Assembly (NCBI GenBank): GCA_054601695.1
Contig: BAAHQB010000004.1
Location: forward strand, 682,001 to 746,000
Reading direction: 5' to 3'
Length of the DNA: 64,000 nt
Source: Amorphochlora amoebiformis
Taxonomy: Eukaryota > Cercozoa > Chlorarachniophyceae
The translations under genes were made by a program, and so were the position numbers. Shown in pieces: positions 61,680 to 64,000 of the stretch. The notes under the pieces are model-generated. The model had not been told where the DNA came from and made no database searches. It saw only the letters and a program-made list of their open reading frames with translations. Each line of letters opens with the position of its first letter. Positions within the stretch are counted from its first letter, which is position 1.

Positions 61680-63434
61680 ATGCCTCCAACGAAGATCCTG
61701 CTGCTCGCGGCCCTCTCCCTGGCTGCTTTCTATACCACACTCCATTCAAATCATTTCAAACTTAGCCAGTCTACCGTTGTCTCTTCTCGGAATGTGCTTG
61801 TGCGACCGCAATGTCGTCATCGCATTGCATTCCGGCTTCCCAACAGGAAAATCTTTGAACCCGATGCTGCAATTAGATCACACGGTCGTCTACCTGTGTG
61901 GTCCCCTCGTGCTATCGCGCCCGCCGAAGTTGAGACTACCAAGGAGACTGCGTATTGTATCCCACTGGAAAAGCTAAACAACAAGGATGTGGAATATGTA
62001 AATACTTGAACTTTCATTCATTGCATCATGCTCCTGAACCACACCACATCACATGCCAGCTGTATATTTGTTCTCCACCTGTCTGAATATATTACATAGC
62101 CCTGTGCCCACGAGTAGAGGGTGGATGTGAAATTAATTTCTGCAATATTTCTCTTATTTGATCTCTTGTTTCTTCCGCAACATGGTGGCTCCTCATCCAA
62201 CTCCCATCCACCCTTTCAGGTTGGGGGTAAGAGCGCCTCTCTTGGAGAAATGATCAGCGGTGAGTCGATTTACAACTTCTGGTGTATGCAATATAAGCGC
62301 TAGTCTATCAGGTCTTGCATCCGCCGACGTCCCTGTTCCGGGCGGGTTCTCCACCACAGCCTACGCCTACCGGAAATTCCTATCCCAGGGGGGGTACGTC
62401 CCAGTCAATGACAAACGTGAGCCTTGGCACCCTTAACGATCTCGATGAAACTGTAGGCTGGACAAGGAGATCAACGAGCTTCTCGATAACCCTGAGATCT
62501 ACGAGGACGTAACCAAGCTGATGGAGACAGGTAAATACATTCGTGAGAAGATTCTCGGCACGCCTTTCCAGCCAGAGCTCGAGGAAGCTCTACTTGCTGA
62601 GTGGGAGAAGGTATGCATGTAAACAGAGGCTTCCGCTCGTCGTTCTATTCAGATGGTCGCTTCGTTAGGTTTCTGGCGGGGATGAGAATATGGCATTTGC
62701 CGTGCGGTCTTCAGCCACTGCGGAGGGTAATTAAGGCTTTGGCTTGCAGATATAAGGCGCTAAGTCTAGGAAGGATCGAGTGACATAGTGGGATGTAGGT
62801 AGAATGGTGACAGCTTGTGATGATGGTGTACCTAAGGGCAACTAAATGTATCTTGCTTCTGTTCAGACCTCCCAGACGCGTCGTTCGCTGGCCAACAGGA
62901 AACGTACCTCAACGTCCGTGGAAAAGGGGAGCTGTTCCAAAAGGTACAAAGCTACATCCCAGGAATATCAGGTCAGGTCTCAGTTGAATCTCGATGCAGG
63001 TTCATGAGGTCTTTGCTTCGCTTTTTACCGATCGTGCTATTTCATACCGTCACGACCGTAACTTCGACCACAATAAGGTAAGGATCGATTTCCCCTTTAA
63101 GAGTTGCCTTTCGTTGTTCTCTCGTAACTCGTGCGTCATCTACAGGTTGCTCTCGCTGCCACAATCCAGATCATGGTATACCTGTTTTTACAAATTATGA
63201 ATATACCATTACATATCTATACACAAATGTATGTATTATCTTCTTGTATACCTATACATCATAAAAATTACATATGTAAATATATACCTATATGTATACA
63301 CTGCTCATACATCTGCAAATATTTATACTATATTTGCGTATGTATATATCTCAATACATAGAATACATATTTCAAAATTTCACATACATTACATATATAT
63401 GTATATATTTATCCTACACACATATATACATTTT

Positions 63435-63466
<32 letters not shown>

Positions 63467-63479
63467 CTATAATATATAT

Positions 63480-63510
<31 letters not shown>

Positions 63511-63787
63511 GTATGTATATACACATATATATATATACGTTTACATATATACATATGTAGAGTATGTGTATACTATATATATGTACACATACATATATAT
63601 TTGTATATATATATATGTGTGTGTGTTGTGTGTGTGTGTGTATATCACTACCCACGAATAATCACAGGTTCGCAGTGAGACCGGTTCGAGTGGGGTGATG
63701 TTCAGCCTAGATACCGAAACCGGCTTCCGCGATGTCGTATTCGTAACGTCAGCATGGGGTCTTGGTGAAACTGTCGTTGGCGGCACG
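61680..63787 (+). CDS. ppsA: phosphoenolpyruvate synthase (pyruvate, water dikinase), 5' part
   Basis: Exons: 61680-61997, 62220-62259, 62312-62393, 62457-62610, 62687-62726, 62867-62943, 63000-63077, 63146-63175, 63668-63787; all joins keep phase. The leader [20 protein letters not shown] has a hydrophobic core and an AA-F junction, then an Arg-rich stretch ([16 protein letters not shown]), suggesting targeting into a complex plastid. The PPDK/PEPS N-terminal ATP-grasp domain follows: [89 protein letters not shown]. The enzyme makes PEP from pyruvate, ATP and water through a phospho-His in the central domain, which lies beyond the window with the PEP-binding domain. The first two introns are short; the later ones carry TA arrays. 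[18 protein letters not shown] favours PEP synthase over PPDK. Confidence 0.93.
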
Positions 63788-63801
63788 GTGTCAAATACAT
63801 A

Positions 63802-63854
<53 letters not shown>

Positions 63855-63871
63855 GTATGTAAATTCATAAC

Positions 63872-63924
<53 letters not shown>

Positions 63925-64000
63925 TATATGAAAACAACACATATACATATACATATATATGTGTTATATATAATATACATGTATACATATTATATATATA
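63788..64000. repeat. TA-rich intron of PEP synthase, cut by window end
   Basis: Begins GTGTCAAATAC after the Gly-Gly-Thr codons and continues as (TA)n with interruptions to the last base. No exon is seen. Confidence 0.7.

Overview
The window is nuclear DNA of an intron-dense eukaryote, most likely a photosynthetic protist with a complex plastid. Support: GT-AG introns throughout, a Copia LTR retrotransposon, secretory and thiol-oxidation genes, an HCF173-like (chloroplast-type) gene, and signal-peptide-plus-Arg/Ser-rich leaders on a PEP synthase and on a cyclic-nucleotide-binding protein. The lineage is not named; no rRNA or tRNA gene was seen. Most long open frames are (TA)n artefacts. Real genes are chains of exons, often 10-100 nt, separated by introns filled with TA microsatellites and degenerate TTAGGG/CCCTAA tracts. 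I built the gene models by joining islands whose splice sites, intron phase and protein family agree.

Layout: (1) minus, 89-8849, SDR/CIA30 HCF173-like protein. (2) minus, 8898-9309, small membrane-anchored protein. (3) plus, 9466-12324, voltage-sensor domain resembling Hv1; (4) plus, 13585-26213, TKL-type protein kinase; (5) plus, 26143-35570, a chain of exons with no initiation codon that joins the kinase in phase. Modules 3-5 may be one gene of about 26 kb. A Copia element (19571-22239, identical LTRs, most of integrase and RT deleted) sits in a kinase intron. (6) minus, 36294-37771, compact Ser/Thr kinase. (7) plus, 38099-51024, quiescin-type sulfhydryl oxidase (QSOX). (8) minus, 52097-58746, PEP synthase/PPDK regulatory protein (PSRP). 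(9) minus, 58796-61483, cyclic-nucleotide-binding protein. (10) plus, 61680 to beyond the window, PEP synthase (pyruvate, water dikinase), 5' half.

Functional reading: genes 8-10 form a neighbourhood for control of PEP/pyruvate interconversion, with the enzyme and its phosphorylation switch divergently arranged as in bacterial ppsA-ppsR, plus a possible cyclic-nucleotide sensor sharing the PEP synthase promoter. Gene 7 makes disulfides in the secretory pathway. Genes 3-6 are signalling genes. Exon borders were read by eye; unresolved joins are stated in the entries.
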